From: Pseudomonadota bacterium
Lineage (GTDB): Bacteria > Myxococcota_A > UBA796 > SXON01
Direction of reading: 5' to 3'
Length of the DNA stretch: 33,948 nt
Assembly: GCA_030685065.1 (NCBI GenBank)
Contig: JAUXQH010000146.1
Span: forward strand, 1 to 33,948
Under the pieces are notes generated by a model. That model had not been told where the DNA came from, did no database searches, and saw nothing but the letters and a program-made list of their open reading frames with translations. This document shows positions 1 to 7,901 of this stretch, in pieces (the stretch's first letter is position 1; every line of letters begins with the position of its first letter). A program made the translations under genes and the position numbers.

Positions 1-123
1 GCCCGCTACAACTTCTACGAAGGCTGGCCCTGCAAGTGGTACGTCCCTGACATGAACTCCGACTCCTCCGCGATGGCGATCGAAAAGATCGAGATCGCGG
101 TCGAGAAGGTCGAGCGCGGCTAA
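1..123 (+). CDS. C-terminal end of a phage-tail-tube-like protein (partial)
   Basis: The window opens inside an open frame whose last 40 residues run to a TAA at 121-123. It begins ARYNFYEGWPCKWYVPD and ends with an IEKIEIAVEKVERG helix. The pattern W-N/Y-F-x-x-x-W-P-x-K-W-x-x-P-D followed by an A-I-E-x-I-E-I-A helix is typical of the C-terminus of T4 gp19-like tail tube proteins. That family forms the inner tube of contractile phage tails and of extracellular contractile injection systems. The rest of the gene lies outside the window, so phage and injection system cannot be told apart. Nothing else of such a cluster is visible downstream, so this would be the last gene at this edge of it. 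Confidence 0.65.
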   Translation, partial: ARYNFYEGWPCKWYVPDMNSDSSAMAIEKIEIAVEKVERG

Positions 124-201
124 ACCGCTCTCGGTCGTCGTGGGCCCGGGAGTTCTCTCCCAGGCTCGCTTCGTTTTTGGGGTGGTCGATCCGGCGAAGG
201 C

Positions 202-300
202 GGCGCTCGCGGCGGGGTTCTGCGCTCGGTGTTCGCGCGGTTCGGCTCGGCGGGTTCTATGCTCGGTGTTTGCGCGGCGCGGCGCTCGCGGTGGGTTCGA
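202..300. repeat. imperfect direct repeats upstream of parS
   Basis: The 26 bases at 215-240 recur at 252-277 with 23 of 26 identical, a 37-bp step. The block at 202-221 recurs imperfectly at 281-300. The common core is GCTCGGTGTT. There is no coding explanation. They sit just before the parS palindrome. Confidence 0.55.
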
Positions 301-352
301 ATGCGTCGTGGGGCCAGCGCCCGCGTGCGTGGCCGCCACCGGGCCGCGGAGT

Positions 353-366
353 GTTCCACGTGGAAC
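353..366. other. parS: parS-like ParB (Spo0J) binding site
   Basis: GTTCCACGTGGAAC is a perfect 14-bp palindrome. The classical chromosomal parS is TGTTTCACGTGAAACA, and the form with CC/GG at these positions is the one I know from Myxococcus xanthus. Known role: ParB loads here with CTP and the ParABS and SMC machinery segregates the origin region. parS sites cluster near oriC, so this window may lie near the origin. The site is intergenic, as many functional parS sites are. I found no second perfect copy in the window. Confidence 0.75.
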
Positions 367-497
367 GAATGCCGCGGGCGCGGCCCGCGGGCGCGTGCCC
401 CATCGCCGATCGCGCGAACGGCGCTCGGCAAAACCGGCTCTTGTCGGCCGGAAAGGGGCCGATGGGTTCGTGCCATCCGGCGATGCGGGGCGTGCGC

Positions 498-575
498 GGG
501 GAGCACGGCAGGGGCCCGTGCGCCGGGAGTACGGCAGGGGCCCGTGCGTGGGGAGCACGGCAGGGGCCCGTGCGC
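498..575. repeat. three tandem copies of a 26-bp hairpin-forming repeat
   Basis: Copies lie at 498-523, 524-549 and 550-575. The core AGCACGGCAGGGGCCCGTGC is repeated, with one A-G-T variant in copy 2. Each copy can fold as GCACGG paired with CCGTGC around a 7-base loop. It runs straight into a 13-bp tandem repeat. Unit lengths 26 and 13 are in a 2:1 ratio. Confidence 0.8.
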
Positions 576-640
576 ATCCGCGAGCTTCATCCGCGAGCTT
601 CATCCGCGAGGGTCATCCCCGTGCGTCATCCCCGTGCGGC
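576..640. repeat. five tandem copies of a 13-bp repeat
   Basis: The copies start at 576, 589, 602, 615 and 628. The first two are identical (ATCCGCGAGCTTC), the third differs in its last bases, and the last two share ATCCCCGTGCG. All begin ATCC and end in C. The array directly abuts the 26-bp repeat with no spacer. Confidence 0.8.
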
Positions 641-689
641 GTGCCGTGCGGCGGGGTCGCGACCGTGTGTGCTTGGTCGCGCTCGGAGG

Positions 690-718
690 TTGACCGAGCG
701 TTCGCGGACGCCAATCAT
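690..718 (+). promoter_or_regulatory. candidate sigma-70-type promoter
   Basis: TTGACC (690-695), a 17-base spacer and AATCAT (713-718) match five and four of the six consensus positions. Transcription would start near 725, giving a leader of about 170 nt before the gene at 897. The alternative is a start close to 895 from TATACA at 883-888, which would make the transcript almost leaderless but has no recognisable -35. Confidence 0.3.
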
Positions 719-896
719 CGTCAGGCGTATGCGTTCGTAAGTCGCACGAGGCGTGGACGGCTCTCGATGCTTTCCACGCGGCGCCCGGACGACAGCGCCC
801 GTTGCGCGAGGGCGATCCCCTCGGTAGCATGATCGCGGTCGCGTCGAAGCCGCTCGGCGCGGGCAGAGATACCCGCCTTCGGTATACACTTCGCGG

Positions 897-2873
897 ATGC
901 AGGCCCCCTCCAGCTCCGCCCTCCGCAACATGAATGCCTCCATCGGGATCCGAGCGCCGGACGGGATGTTCTTCGGAACGCTTCAGAGCATCGAAGGCCG
1001 GCGCCTCTTGATCGAGCTGAACGCCGACCTGGTCGATGGCGAGACGGTCGAGGCGAGGATCGTGTTGGTGCCGAGCGCTTCGAGCGTGCTGCTCACGGGG
1101 CGGGCCGAACGCGTCTCCGGGGAGCGGGAGGGGGAGGTGCCGCGGTACCTCGTCCATGTCGTGGACCTTTCGCCCGCGGACCAGTCTCGCCTGGCCTCCT
1201 GGTGCGACTTCGTCCTCCAGGGCGGGACGCTCTCGGACTTCGATAGCCTCGCGCCGGTGGACATCCCCGTGCCCCGCTCCAATCCGAGCGTGGAGGGCCC
1301 GTTCGGTCGTTGGGAGGAGCCGCCGAGCACCGGTCGCGTGGCGGTGCGACAAGCCCTGCGGACGGCCCTCAGGCGCGCCGCTGACCGTGCGCCGGGCGCA
1401 TCCGCCGCCCCGAGCGGCACGCTGAACCCGCCGCCCAGCGCGGCGTCGACCGCCCCGCCTCGCGCCGCCGCGCCGAGCTTCCTCGACAGCTTTCCGGCGA
1501 CCCCCCCGCCGCGCGCGAACAGGCCGAGCGTGGCGCTCCAGGGAGCCACGCCGAGCGTTGCCACGCCGAGCATCGCGCCGCGCGCTCGGCCCTTCCCCGG
1601 TCATGGCGAGCGGGCGGGCACCAAGTCGGAGCCGACGGCGGAGAGCGCGCGTTTGAACATCGTGGTCGGGGATCTGGACGGCATCGAGCCGGTAGACGGT
1701 CCGCTCACCCGCTCGATCGGCCTCGAGCTGTTGGCCCGGGAGCTGGGCGATGGCCTCGCTGGGGAGCTGGCGTCGTTGCGCCCGACGAGCATCCTTCTCG
1801 CGGCTCCGTGCGGCGGGGACGACATCGCGCTCAAGTTCGCGGGGCGGCTCGCGAGCCTCGACGGCCTGTCGGGGGTTCCGATCGGGCTCATCGGCTCCGA
1901 GGGGGCCCCGAACCATCGGCTCGCGGCGGCGCGGGCCGGGCTGAAGGTCTACCTCCAGCGTCCCGTCTCGGCGTCCCGGCTCGCGTCGGCGGCCGCGCGT
2001 CTCGAGGCGCTTCACGCGAGCGCCCGCGTCCTGGTGCACGGCGCGACGGGCGACACGCGGGTTCCGGAGCTCGCGGCGATGCTGGCCAGCGTCGGGTCCG
2101 TGGAACAGTCCACCGGCGATCTGACCTCGGGGTTGGAGGAGATCGCACGCGCGCGCCCAGACCTGATCGTGCTCTCCGCCGGCCGAGACCCGGCGCTGGC
2201 GCTGGCGCTCTGCGCGGTGCTCCGCGGCGCGACGCAGGGGCACCTGGTACCGGTGGTGGTGGTCGGAGAAGCCGATGACTCGGCCTCCTTCGCCTCGGCA
2301 CTCGCGGCCGGCGCCGACGACTACCTGCCGCGCGAGACCGAGCCGGCGTTGATCGTCGCGAGGGTGCGCGCACGGTGCGACCGGGCGAAGTCGGTCAACA
2401 GCCAGGCGAGCGTCGACCCGCTGACCGGCTTCCACAAGCGATCGAGCTTCCTCTCCGCCCTCGACGCGCGCGTGGCCGAGGCGGGGCGCACGTGGACGAA
2501 CCTCGCGGTCGTGGTCTTCGACATCGTGCAGCTCCGATCGATCAACGCCGGCTTCGGCCACCGCGCGGGTGACGCCATCCTCTCCGGGCTCGCCCGGATC
2601 TGCGGCGGCCACCTGCGCCCGGACGACCTCCGCGGCCGCGTGGGTGACGACGAGCTCGGCCTGGCCCTCTACGATGTCGACGCCGACGCGGTCCTCGCGC
2701 TGCTCCTCCCCATCGCGAACGAGATTCGCACCACCGAATTCGCGGCGCCGGGAGGCCCCGGCTTCGGGATCGAAGTGCGCGTCGGCGTCGCGCGGTACCC
2801 CGAGAACGGCTTCGACGCCAAGACGCTCCTCAAGGCCGCGATGGGCGATCTGCGCGCGGATCGTTGGAACTGA
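897..2873 (+). CDS. PilZ-like / pseudo-receiver / degenerate GGDEF signalling protein
   Basis: The protein has 658 residues. Residues 20-115 look PilZ-like (the VHVVDLSPADQSRL stretch). Residues 125-250 are a Pro/Ala/Ser linker. Residues 252-375 and 377-498 resemble two response-regulator receiver folds. The second has PDLIVLS where the phospho-accepting Asp is expected and AGADDYLPRE at its end; the first ends YLQRP where YLxKP is usual. Residues 505-658 are a GGDEF domain that begins DPLTGF, but its signature is RVGDDEL (GDDEL at 583-587) instead of RxGGDEF. Loss of the second Gly usually abolishes diguanylate cyclase activity, so I infer a c-di-GMP or protein-interaction output rather than synthesis. 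ATG 897 lacks a clear Shine-Dalgarno, and ATG 930 is an alternative start. It converges on the kinase gene, which ends 30 bases beyond. Confidence 0.85.
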   Translation: MQAPSSSALRNMNASIGIRAPDGMFFGTLQSIEGRRLLIELNADLVDGETVEARIVLVPSASSVLLTGRAERVSGEREGEVPRYLVHVVDLSPADQSRLASWCDFVLQGGTLSDFDSLAPVDIPVPRSNPSVEGPFGRWEEPPSTGRVAVRQALRTALRRAADRAPGASAAPSGTLNPPPSAASTAPPRAAAPSFLDSFPATPPPRANRPSVALQGATPSVATPSIAPRARPFPGHGERAGTKSEPTAESARLNIVVGDLDGIEPVDGPLTRSIGLELLARELGDGLAGELASLRPTSILLAAPCGGDDIALKFAGRLASLDGLSGVPIGLIGSEGAPNHRLAAARAGLKVYLQRPVSASRLASAAARLEALHASARVLVHGATGDTRVPELAAMLASVGSVEQSTGDLTSGLEEIARARPDLIVLSAGRDPALALALCAVLRGATQGHLVPVVVVGEADDSASFASALAAGADDYLPRETEPALIVARVRARCDRAKSVNSQASVDPLTGFHKRSSFLSALDARVAEAGRTWTNLAVVVFDIVQLRSINAGFGHRAGDAILSGLARICGGHLRPDDLRGRVGDDELGLALYDVDADAVLALLLPIANEIRTTEFAAPGGPGFGIEVRVGVARYPENGFDAKTLLKAAMGDLRADRWN

Positions 2874-2903
2874 GGCCGGGGGTAGCCGCTTCTCGCGCGC
2901 GGA

Positions 2904-4181
2904 TCAGGCCTCGGCGGCCTCTTCGATCATCTCTTTGAGCGGGGAGGGAAACGGTTGGGCGCCCACGATGGCCGCCTGGCTCACCCGGAAGTCCTCCGCC
3001 ACGGGCCGCCAGCACGCCCGCGAGTCCGCGCCGTACCGCCCCGCCAGGGCGTCGGCGATGGCCGTCGCTGTCGAGGCCGTGGTCCGCCCGGGCTGCGAGG
3101 CGCCGATCACGAGCCACAGGTTGGTCCCGATGACGTAGCTCTTGCACCCCGCCACGAGCTGGGCCTGGAGCCAGGACCGCTCGCCCTGCAGGGTGAACGA
3201 GGTCTTCGGCAGCCGCGCGACGAGGACGAAGCGACCCCGGGTGGAGGCCGTGATGGCCCCTCCATCGCCCGCGCGCTCTCCGGACGAAGCGGCGGGCGGG
3301 GCCGCGCGCGCCGGGGGGGCCTCGGAGGGGTCTCGCTGGACCACCGGATGCTCTCGCCGGGCCCGATCCAGGAGCCCTGCGTAGGTGCGGGCGCTCAGGG
3401 GCCGAGCACCCGGGTCGAGCTCCAGGCCCGACAGGATGATCGCGGCCAGGGCATCGGGCACGGCGGGGACGTGGGGCGGGGACACCGGCGGCGAAACCCG
3501 CTTGTTCAGGCGTTGGTACACCGCGACCACGTTGTCCCGCGGGGCGAGCGGCACGCCGGTCAGCATCTCGTAGAACAGGATCGAGGCGCTGTAGAGGTCG
3601 GACCGGGCGGTGACGCTCTCTCCGCGGAGCTGCTCCGGCGACATGTAGGAGAACGTGCCGACGTGCCCGCCGGTCGTCGTGAGCGACATGGTGTCGGGGG
3701 AGAGCGAGCGAGCGATGCCGAGGTCGAGGAGCTTGACCATCGGCGGGCTGCCGTCGGTCACGACGATGTTGGAGGGCTTCAGGTCGCGGTGGACGATCTC
3801 GGACAGGTGGAGCGCGGCCAGGCCGCTGCACACGCCGATCATGTAGGCCACCGCTCGGGGCCAGGGGATCGCGCCGCCTTCCTTGAGGAGCCCGCTGACG
3901 GTGGTGCCCTCGATGAACTCCATGACGATGCACGGCCCCTCTTCGAGGGTGGCGTACTCGAGGATCGACACCACGTTGGGGTGCCGGATCCGCGACATGA
4001 GCTCCGCCTCGCGCGCGAAGCGGAGCGCCATCATCGGATCATCGGGGGTGAGCATGGTCTTGATGGCGACGGGAGTCTGCAGCCGGTGGTGGTGGCCTCG
4101 GTAGACCACGCCCATCCCGCCTCGCTGGATGACCGAGTCGATCACGTAGCGCTCGAGGACGAGCTGGCCGGCGGCGAGCAT
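2904..4181 (-). CDS. Ser/Thr protein kinase (Hanks type) with unknown C-terminal domain
   Basis: The protein has 425 residues. Residues 12-285 are a kinase domain with glycine loop QRGGMGVVYRG (19-29), VAIK with Lys41, Glu near 58, catalytic loop HRDLKPSN (131-138, Asp133), DLG in place of DFG (153-155), SPE in place of APE (181-183) and the SDLYS motif near 194. All catalytic residues are kept, so it should be active. Residues 320-425 form a second, unrecognised domain (VLVARLPKTSF...). No transmembrane segment is evident, so it is probably cytoplasmic. Its ATG shares one base with the stop of the preceding gene (TGATG), so it is translationally coupled and last in the nadK unit. The tail and the two upstream helical proteins may form its sensor or substrate; that is inference. 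Confidence 0.93.
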   Translation of the reverse strand: MLAAGQLVLERYVIDSVIQRGGMGVVYRGHHHRLQTPVAIKTMLTPDDPMMALRFAREAELMSRIRHPNVVSILEYATLEEGPCIVMEFIEGTTVSGLLKEGGAIPWPRAVAYMIGVCSGLAALHLSEIVHRDLKPSNIVVTDGSPPMVKLLDLGIARSLSPDTMSLTTTGGHVGTFSYMSPEQLRGESVTARSDLYSASILFYEMLTGVPLAPRDNVVAVYQRLNKRVSPPVSPPHVPAVPDALAAIILSGLELDPGARPLSARTYAGLLDRARREHPVVQRDPSEAPPARAAPPAASSGERAGDGGAITASTRGRFVLVARLPKTSFTLQGERSWLQAQLVAGCKSYVIGTNLWLVIGASQPGRTTASTATAIADALAGRYGADSRACWRPVAEDFRVSQAAIVGAQPFPSPLKEMIEEAAEA

Positions 4182-5410
4182 CAGCCTCTCCAGGCCGCGC
4201 GCACGGACGGACGCACCAGCTCGACGTTGGACGTCGGCGTGTGGCGTTCACCCTCGACCAGCACATCGGGACGCATCGGATCTCGGGCCCCTCCTGGGCC
4301 GAGGACGTAACCGATGCGGCCATCGGCGAGCTTCACCTCGGCGCCGGGCGGGATGATCCCGAAGACCTGGATCAACATCCGCAACCAGAGGAAGTCCACG
4401 TCGCTCTTCGACGAATGGGCCGCCTCCGCGAGCAGCTCCACGATCGACAAATCGAAGTCGAGGCCCTCGGGGCAGCGAGCGACCTCGAGCGCGTAGGTCA
4501 GGCGCACGAGCCGGCCGAGCGAGTCGCCCGCGCCCGTGGAGTAGGGGGCGCGGCGGGCGAGGTGATCGAGCATGGCGATGGTGCGGAGTCGATGCGTCTC
4601 CGCGCCCGAGCTGACCGCACCGGCGTCGACCATGCGGTCCAGCAGCAACGGGATCGCCTCCTCGATGGGGGCGCCGCCCCGCTCGCGGAGCCCTTGCAAC
4701 AGCAGCGCCAGGGCAACGTGCGCCGCCGCGCGCTGCACCACGAAGCCCACGCCGAGCGTACGCAGGAGCGCGAGCACCCGCAGCGCGCCCGCCACGGCCC
4801 GGCGGTGAATGTTCCACTCCGCGTTCGCGCGTTCGACGGTCGCCAGGGTGGCCATCACGTTCACTTCGGCCGCGCGATCGAGGCGGCGGATGACGGTCAG
4901 CCCGCCGGCCCACGGCCACGGCCCCTCCCCCGTGAGCAGGAACGCGTCCGCGATGGCGAGCGCCGCCTGCGCCGACGCGAAGACATCGGGATCCACCCGT
5001 TGGACCTCTCCGCCCGCGGCGAACCCGGCGATCGCGCGGAGCTTCACCCCCGGGAGCTCGATCCCGGCGAGCGTGGTCACGCCCCCCGAGAGGATGCGCG
5101 CGAGCTCGACCACGACGTGGGGCGACGGCACGTCCGTGAAGCTCATCTCCTGCACGCCGAACTCGCGGAGGACGCGCGCCACGTGGCTCGCGCGCTCGTA
5201 GCGCTCGATGGACATCGGAACGAGCGTGTTGTCGCAGAACACGCCGCCCATGATGAACTGGATGGAGAAGGGCGGGTTCGCCTGCGCGAGCCGAGTCCGC
5301 ACGTCCTCGATCGCGGCGCGGCCCGAGGGGTGGGTCTCCCCGTAGAGGGAGAGGGTTCGGACGAGGCGGAACAGGCCGTTGAGGACCGCTCCGACGGGCT
5401 CCCCGTTCAC
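4181..5410 (-). CDS. predicted helical protein of unknown function, kinase-operon member
   Basis: The frame is open much further upstream, but I start it at GTG 5410. That codon overlaps the previous stop in a GTGA, and sequence before it is Arg-rich shadow. This gives 409 residues. It begins VNGEPVGAVLNGLFRLVRTLSLYG, then a helix-rich body with repeated Leu/Ala heptad-like runs. A HEAT-like fold is possible but not shown. The last 60 residues (PPGAEVKLADGRIGYVLGPG, then DPMRPDVLVEGER) look like a small beta domain. The N-terminal 100 residues resemble those of the upstream 549-residue protein in length and hydrophobic pattern, suggesting paralogy. The name of the family is unknown to me. Confidence 0.85.
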   Translation of the reverse strand: MNGEPVGAVLNGLFRLVRTLSLYGETHPSGRAAIEDVRTRLAQANPPFSIQFIMGGVFCDNTLVPMSIERYERASHVARVLREFGVQEMSFTDVPSPHVVVELARILSGGVTTLAGIELPGVKLRAIAGFAAGGEVQRVDPDVFASAQAALAIADAFLLTGEGPWPWAGGLTVIRRLDRAAEVNVMATLATVERANAEWNIHRRAVAGALRVLALLRTLGVGFVVQRAAAHVALALLLQGLRERGGAPIEEAIPLLLDRMVDAGAVSSGAETHRLRTIAMLDHLARRAPYSTGAGDSLGRLVRLTYALEVARCPEGLDFDLSIVELLAEAAHSSKSDVDFLWLRMLIQVFGIIPPGAEVKLADGRIGYVLGPGGARDPMRPDVLVEGERHTPTSNVELVRPSVRAAWRG

Positions 5411-7056
5411 GTGGCGGCCTCGCGCAGGCTCTTCACCAGCTCGCGGCGCCTGCGCCGGACCGGCTCGGGATCGAAGAGCATGAACCAGCTCCACCGCGTC
5501 GCGTCGACCGCCAGGTCGGGCACCGTGCCCAGCTGCGCCAGCGCGGCCACGCGGAGCTCGGGTTCGTAACCGGCGCCGCGAGCCACCGGAAGAAGAACGG
5601 TTCGACCATACCCGTTCCGGAGCAGATAGCCGCAGATCATCGCGAGCGACCGCACCTCGTGCGGCGGAAGGCGGCCGGTGAGCACGGCGTCGGCGAGCAC
5701 ACGGCCGCACGCGACGTGGTTCACCTGGAGCAGCCGCGCGATCACGAGGTTCGTGTGGTCGGCCCGCCCGCCGAGGAGGATGGCGCCGAGCCGCTCCGCG
5801 CAGGCCGGAATCGCGGACTCCACGAAGGTGGGGGGGAGGGCGGCGAGCAGCTCGAGGACCGACTGATCCGAGAGCGCGCAGATGGCCACGAGGTAGTCGG
5901 GCAGCTCCGCCTCGGAGCAGGAGATCGCCAGCATCACCAGGGTCGGTGTCGCCAGCGCGTTCAACACCAGGGCGTCGAGCATCACGGCGAGCGAGACCTC
6001 ACGCACAATCCCGGTCACCCAGCTCTGGACCGACGGATCGGCGCCCACTCCCCGCTCGATCAGGCCCTTTGCCATGTCCCGGCGGAGCCGCGGGCACCGC
6101 TCCCGGCGCAGGAACGCGACCACCTGCGCGCGCCCGTCGGCGTTGGGTGGGACGCTGCTCGCGATGAGCCCGCCCAACGGAGACGCGTCGAGGCTGGCCT
6201 GCACGGCGCGCACGTACTCGTCGTCGTACTCGAACACCTCTTGGAGCAGGGTGAGGAACCGGGGGTCGACCTCGAGGGACAAGCGGCCGTAGATCTGGGC
6301 CGCCACGCGATCCGCCGCGATCGCCTCGCGGAGGCGCGGATACCGGAGCATCAGCCGGATCTCCATGTAGGCCCAATCGGATCCGTCATCGCAGATCGCG
6401 CTGAGCCGAACGAACTCGCGCGGCAACACCTCGAACGCGCGAGATTCGAACGAGTGGAGGAACGTGTCGATGGGGCCATCGAGCTCCTCCATCACCGTCG
6501 CGGCGTCCAGCTCGGCCACCGCGGCGTCGAGCGCGTCGGCCGAGAGAGACTCGGCCATCTGCCCGCGCAATCCGCGCGCGAGGTTGCGGAGCGGGGTCTC
6601 CGCGGCCTTGATGCGCGCGGCCTCCCCGACGATGCCCTCCATCGCTTCGGTGAAGCTGAGCGTCAGCTCCAGGTCGAACGCGTCCCGGGATTCGTTCCAC
6701 GCCCAGGCATGGAACTGGGAGATCGACTCCGCCGTCGGTCGCAGGCGGCCGAGCTCGGCGCCCAGCGCGAGCACGTCCGCGAGGGTGGTGCTCTTGCGCA
6801 GCCCGATGCTCCGAAGCCCCGCCATGAAGGCCGCAAGAAGCCACCGGCCCGTGAGCTGCCCGCCCTCGAGGCACACCTCGCGGTCGATCACGAGGTGCCG
6901 GGGCTGGATCTCGATCGCGAGGTGCTGGATCGCCCGCCACGAGTGCATCACGCGCATGGCCAGATCGGGCAGCTGCGCCCCGCCCGCGCGCGAGTTGCGC
7001 ACGACGAGGTCGAAGGTGATCGCGAGAACCCTGCGAGGATCGCTTGGGTGAAGCAT
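5407..7056 (-). CDS. predicted helical (HEAT-like) protein of unknown function
   Basis: The protein has 549 residues starting at ATG 7056; no clear Shine-Dalgarno is visible. It starts MLHPSDPRRVLAITFDLVV, is almost all helical by composition, and has recurrent Leu/Ala/Arg helices through 240-540 as in HEAT or Armadillo-type scaffolds. There is no signal peptide, membrane segment or catalytic motif. The C-terminus is basic (PVRRRRRELVKSLREAAT). It lies 32 bp after nadK and overlaps the next gene by four bases, so the four genes are probably co-transcribed. In such arrangements a scaffold could regulate or be phosphorylated by the kinase two genes downstream; nothing in the sequence proves this. 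Confidence 0.85.
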   Translation of the reverse strand: MLHPSDPRRVLAITFDLVVRNSRAGGAQLPDLAMRVMHSWRAIQHLAIEIQPRHLVIDREVCLEGGQLTGRWLLAAFMAGLRSIGLRKSTTLADVLALGAELGRLRPTAESISQFHAWAWNESRDAFDLELTLSFTEAMEGIVGEAARIKAAETPLRNLARGLRGQMAESLSADALDAAVAELDAATVMEELDGPIDTFLHSFESRAFEVLPREFVRLSAICDDGSDWAYMEIRLMLRYPRLREAIAADRVAAQIYGRLSLEVDPRFLTLLQEVFEYDDEYVRAVQASLDASPLGGLIASSVPPNADGRAQVVAFLRRERCPRLRRDMAKGLIERGVGADPSVQSWVTGIVREVSLAVMLDALVLNALATPTLVMLAISCSEAELPDYLVAICALSDQSVLELLAALPPTFVESAIPACAERLGAILLGGRADHTNLVIARLLQVNHVACGRVLADAVLTGRLPPHEVRSLAMICGYLLRNGYGRTVLLPVARGAGYEPELRVAALAQLGTVPDLAVDATRWSWFMLFDPEPVRRRRRELVKSLREAAT

Positions 7057-7060
7057 GGGC

Positions 7061-7092
7061 GGGTGCAGGTGGCTTCGGGTGCAGGTGGCTAC
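7061..7092. repeat. 16-bp tandem duplication at the nadK 3' end
   Basis: The 16 bases at 7061-7076 are repeated at 7077-7092 with one difference (CTTC against CTAC). The second copy carries the TAG stop of nadK (7089-7091). The duplication fills the whole space between nadK and the next gene. Confidence 0.75.
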
Positions 7093-7859
7093 GGATGCAG
7101 GATTTTTCGGATCATCGTCGCCGTGAAGTCGTGCCCGTGCAGATATCCGAGCCGCACGGTGTCCCCGCTGCTGAAAATGTCGACGCGGCGCACGTCCTCA
7201 CAGGGCACGCCGTCCGCCACCGCGCGGGCCGAGCGCTCGTCCGGGTCGAGCACCTCGATGCGGATCCGCGCGGTCGGGGGGAGGACCAACGGGGCCAGGC
7301 GCGGGATGTGGGGGCAGATCGCGGTGAGGTGGATGGCCTGGACGAACGGGTGTGCCGCCGGGCCCCCCGCGGAGAAGGAGTAGGCGGTGGAGCCGAGGGG
7401 CGTGGCGGCGACGATGCCGTCCGCCACCATGTGGCGGACAACCTCCACTCCGTCGACCGTGACGCGCAGGTGGCAGGTCTGGGCCTGCCTCTCCACGTAC
7501 ACGTCGTTCAGCGCGAGCGCCTCGAACTCCCCGTCCGCGCGCGTCGCGATCATGCGCAGGCGCGGAAACTCGACGGCGGTCCACGTGCCCTCCCGCACGA
7601 TCCGCTCCACCGCGGCGGCGACCTGCGCGGCGCCGTTCGCCTCGTTCGGGAGGGGGCCGCCCGCGACGTCGTTCATCAGGAAGCCCAGGTGGCCACAGTT
7701 CACGCCGAAGTAGGTGTAGTCGGGGCCGTGACGCGCGATGGCCCGCAACATCGTGCCGTCCCCACCGAGGACGAGGCACAGCTCCGGAGGCCCCTCCAAC
7801 CCGTCGAGCGCGGCGTCGAGCGCGCGCGTACGTGGAGCATCGTTGGCGTAGCGGATCAC
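7089..7859 (-). CDS. nadK: NAD kinase
   Basis: The protein has 256 residues. It phosphorylates NAD to NADP with ATP (or polyphosphate) in the cytoplasm. The family signatures are all present in order: GGDGTM at 32-37 with the catalytic Asp35, FGVNCGHLGFL near 52-61, LNDVYVER near 117, and the substrate loop TPLGSTAYSFSAGG near 153-166. The C-terminal ADGVPCE and FSSGDTVRLGYL strands are also typical. It is shorter at the N-terminus than the usual 280-300 residues. The start is GTG 7857-7859, preceded by GGAG only two bases away and an AGG a little further back, so the start is less certain than the family. It heads a four-gene minus-strand unit and is divergent from dapF with 42 bp between the starts. 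Confidence 0.95.
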   Translation of the reverse strand: MIRYANDAPRTRALDAALDGLEGPPELCLVLGGDGTMLRAIARHGPDYTYFGVNCGHLGFLMNDVAGGPLPNEANGAAQVAAAVERIVREGTWTAVEFPRLRMIATRADGEFEALALNDVYVERQAQTCHLRVTVDGVEVVRHMVADGIVAATPLGSTAYSFSAGGPAAHPFVQAIHLTAICPHIPRLAPLVLPPTARIRIEVLDPDERSARAVADGVPCEDVRRVDIFSSGDTVRLGYLHGHDFTATMIRKILHP

Positions 7860-7901
7860 GGCTCCAGCCTATCACCCGGCCCCTGGGATAGGAGCCGGGG
7901 G
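7860..7901. promoter_or_regulatory. 42-bp divergent start region between nadK and dapF
   Basis: Both genes must be started from, or read through, this very short gap. It contains an interrupted inverted repeat: GGCTCC and CTATC on the left (CTATC is in 7869-7874), GATAG and GGAGCC on the right, with a 3-base bulge. The right arm supplies the dapF ribosome-binding site (GGAG 7891-7894). No standard -10/-35 pair fits entirely inside the gap, so promoters may lie within the coding ends. Confidence 0.4.

Larger units (their letters stand above)
124..896. other. 773-bp gap without a gene; parS site and tandem repeats
   Basis: Several frames stay open here, but only because of base composition. 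Their translations are Arg/Ala/Gly/Pro-rich in every frame and show no domain. The stretch holds imperfect direct repeats (202-300), a perfect 14-bp palindrome of parS type (353-366), a 26-bp tandem repeat (498-575), a 13-bp tandem repeat (576-640) and a candidate promoter (690-718). I read it as a non-coding, possibly chromosome-organising region. Confidence 0.6.

Noticed and set aside
498..640. Possible CRISPR array
   Set aside because: The units are contiguous with no unique spacers, and no cas gene is present.
140..832. Open frames of 154-230 residues in the first gap
   Set aside because: All three plus frames stay open at once across tandem repeats; none shows domain, signal or ribosome-binding site.
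600..2612. 670-residue minus-strand frame
   Set aside because: It is antisense to the GGDEF-like gene. It lacks any motif and has repetitive Arg/Glu composition.
7044..7901. N-terminal extension of the dapF frame
   Set aside because: It is antisense to nadK. The family start and a ribosome-binding site are at ATG 7902.
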